From Acidobacteriaceae bacterium (GTDB lineage Bacteria; Acidobacteriota; Terriglobia; Terriglobales; Acidobacteriaceae), in contig WQYS01000150.1 of assembly GCA_009781125.1 (NCBI GenBank), forward strand, positions 1-6,185: 6,185 nt of DNA, in the 5' to 3' direction. The notes under the pieces are model-generated. The model was not told the origin of the DNA and did no database searches. It saw only the letters and a program-made list of their open reading frames with translations. The position numbers and the translations under genes are program-made. Positions 5,256 through 6,185 of the stretch are shown in pieces (position 1 is the stretch's first letter; every line of letters starts with the position of its first letter).

Positions 5256-5579
5256 ATGACGACCGAGCCCTTATCCCTGAACCCTCTTGCACCATTATTC
5301 GCGGCCATCTTTCCTGCTGTTCCGCCCGCAGAGAGCGATGCAGCTTCGCTCTGCTACGGACTGGAACTCTCTCCCAAGAAGCCCTCCTACGGCTACGACG
5401 ACGAGGACGACGACGAGGATGAGGATGAAGACGACGAGTTCGACGACGACGACGAGTTCGACGACGAAGACGAAGAGGGTTACGACGACGAAGACGACGA
5501 AGATTACGACGACGAGGATGAGGACGACGAGGATGAGGATGAAGAGGACGATGACGACGATATAGGCTACTACGCCTGA
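5256..5579 (+). CDS. Asp/Glu-tract protein, 107 aa, unknown function
   Basis: ATG 5256 follows AGGAG (5242-5246). Residues 1-47 are ordinary: a hydrophobic, proline-rich stretch (LNPLAPLFAAIFPAVPP, 8-24), a single Cys33, then LELSPKKPSYGY. Residues 48-102 hold 50 Asp/Glu in 55; the exceptions are F62, F68, G75, Y76 and Y84, spaced singly as aromatic breaks. The protein ends IGYYA. The tract should be disordered and strongly negative, able to bind divalent cations or basic proteins, or to mimic nucleic acid; none of these roles is shown. The DNA is a GAN triplet run that could slip in replication. The hydrolase gene begins 28 bases downstream on the same strand, so the two may be co-transcribed. 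It is not a known family to me, but the start, ribosome site and aromatic pattern argue for a real gene. Confidence 0.75.
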   Translation: MTTEPLSLNPLAPLFAAIFPAVPPAESDAASLCYGLELSPKKPSYGYDDEDDDEDEDEDDEFDDDDEFDDEDEEGYDDEDDEDYDDEDEDDEDEDEEDDDDDIGYYA

Positions 5580-5607
5580 TTCGCGAGCTTGATAAACTGT
5601 AATAGAA

Positions 5608-6185
5608 ATGCTCAGAAAGCTTTATGCGAAGTGGATGTACGCCTGGGAGACGGCGCTCACCACTCGTGACACGAATCGTATTGTTCGGCCCATGGAGTGG
5701 GGCTTCGACTGGCTCAACGGCTTCAACCCGCTTGGAGCGGGCGTGGCTTCGTCTCCGGTCGAAAGCGTCGATCACGAAGACTTCAAGCGCATGGCGGCGG
5801 TGAACCGCGATATCGTCGCGCGCAGCGAGGATTTTTTCGGCTACAAGATACCAGACGACTTCCGCATCGAGCGCCGCTACCCGGAGCTGTTCCCCACCAA
5901 CGTCCGTCCGGAGACGCTCGAACAGGACGCCGAGCTCAAGCGCATGGCCGAGGCCGGAGAGCTTGAAGAGGCCGAGTTTCTGCGCTTCACCTCGCCGGTG
6001 CGCACGCGCTATCCGGAAAACGATATCGTCAATGCCCGCTGGTATCCTGCGCCCGTCGAGAGGCAGGCAGGCAAGCCGCTACAGGCCATCATCGTGCTGC
6101 CGCAGTGGAACGCCGACGCCTTCAGCCACAACATTCTGTGCGAGATGTTCAACCGCTTCGGCATCTCGGCGCTGCGGCTGTCGCA
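5608..6185 (+). CDS. alpha/beta-hydrolase-like protein, N-terminal part (3' end outside window)
   Basis: The frame is open from ATG 5608 to the window edge: 192 full codons plus two bases. The visible part has an amphipathic N-terminal region (MLRKLYAKWMYAWETAL), a long alpha-helical lead-in, FTSPVRTRYPENDIVNARWY (about 127-146), and then the core strand QAIIVLPQWNADAFSHN (159-175) with a helix and a second strand (FNRFGISALRLS). This strand-helix-strand order, with a substrate-loop-like PQWNAD, resembles the start of the alpha/beta hydrolase fold in ABHD18-like proteins. The nucleophile and the rest of the triad lie beyond the window, so activity cannot be checked. No Shine-Dalgarno site lies before the ATG; the first Met is preferred because the conserved-looking chain begins there. 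It follows the acidic-tract gene by 28 bases. Fold fairly likely, substrate unknown. Confidence 0.75.
   Translation, partial: MLRKLYAKWMYAWETALTTRDTNRIVRPMEWGFDWLNGFNPLGAGVASSPVESVDHEDFKRMAAVNRDIVARSEDFFGYKIPDDFRIERRYPELFPTNVRPETLEQDAELKRMAEAGELEEAEFLRFTSPVRTRYPENDIVNARWYPAPVERQAGKPLQAIIVLPQWNADAFSHNILCEMFNRFGISALRLS

Noticed and set aside
5254..5775. 173-codon Arg-rich minus-strand frame
   Set aside because: It is the complement of the acidic triplet tract; Arg and His runs are the expected by-product.

Overview
The window is GC-rich DNA with the look of a soil acidobacterium (Acidobacteriota, Terriglobia: the Granulicella / Edaphobacter / Terriglobus group). This placement is inference. 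It rests on the gene mix, on the style of the transposase flanked by short hairpin repeats, and on the spaced Shine-Dalgarno sites of the AGGAG/GGAGGA type. No rRNA or other marker gene is present, so the genus cannot be fixed.

Layout: (1) 1-270 is the 3' part of a MoaD/ThiS-like ubiquitin-fold sulfur carrier whose Gly-Gly is followed by two extra residues. (2) 276-548, minus strand, is a small unrecognised gene converging on it. (3) 549-888 has no convincing gene but holds a cluster of short perfect hairpins. (4) 889-1659 encodes a membrane-anchored protein with seven clean heptads of coiled coil and a beta-rich domain. (5) 1687-1857 encodes an unusually short Phd/YefM-type antitoxin with no toxin beside it; its stop codon interlocks with that of (6), a minus-strand metallo-beta-lactamase-fold hydrolase of the NAPE-PLD/UlaG type (1854-2777). 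(7) 2863-3530 is a compact 668-bp mobile element: a REP-associated tyrosine transposase (RAYT, HUH/Y1 family) bracketed by near-identical 57-bp inverted repeats, with a second pair of inverted repeats inside. (8) 3607-5049 encodes a sodium:solute symporter. (9) 5256-5579 encodes a 107-residue protein of which about half is an uninterrupted Asp/Glu tract. (10) 5608 to the window end is the 5' part of an alpha/beta-hydrolase-like gene.

The genes do not form one pathway. The convincing story is the mobile element: it sits between the divergent hydrolase and symporter genes without cutting either. One inner repeat copy is a single base shorter than its partner. That one base decides whether the transposase stops inside its own terminal hairpin or, as in this sequence, stays open for another 800 bases through the symporter gene. 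The other points worth a look are the orphan antitoxin, the acidic-tract protein beside the hydrolase, and the tailed sulfur carrier.
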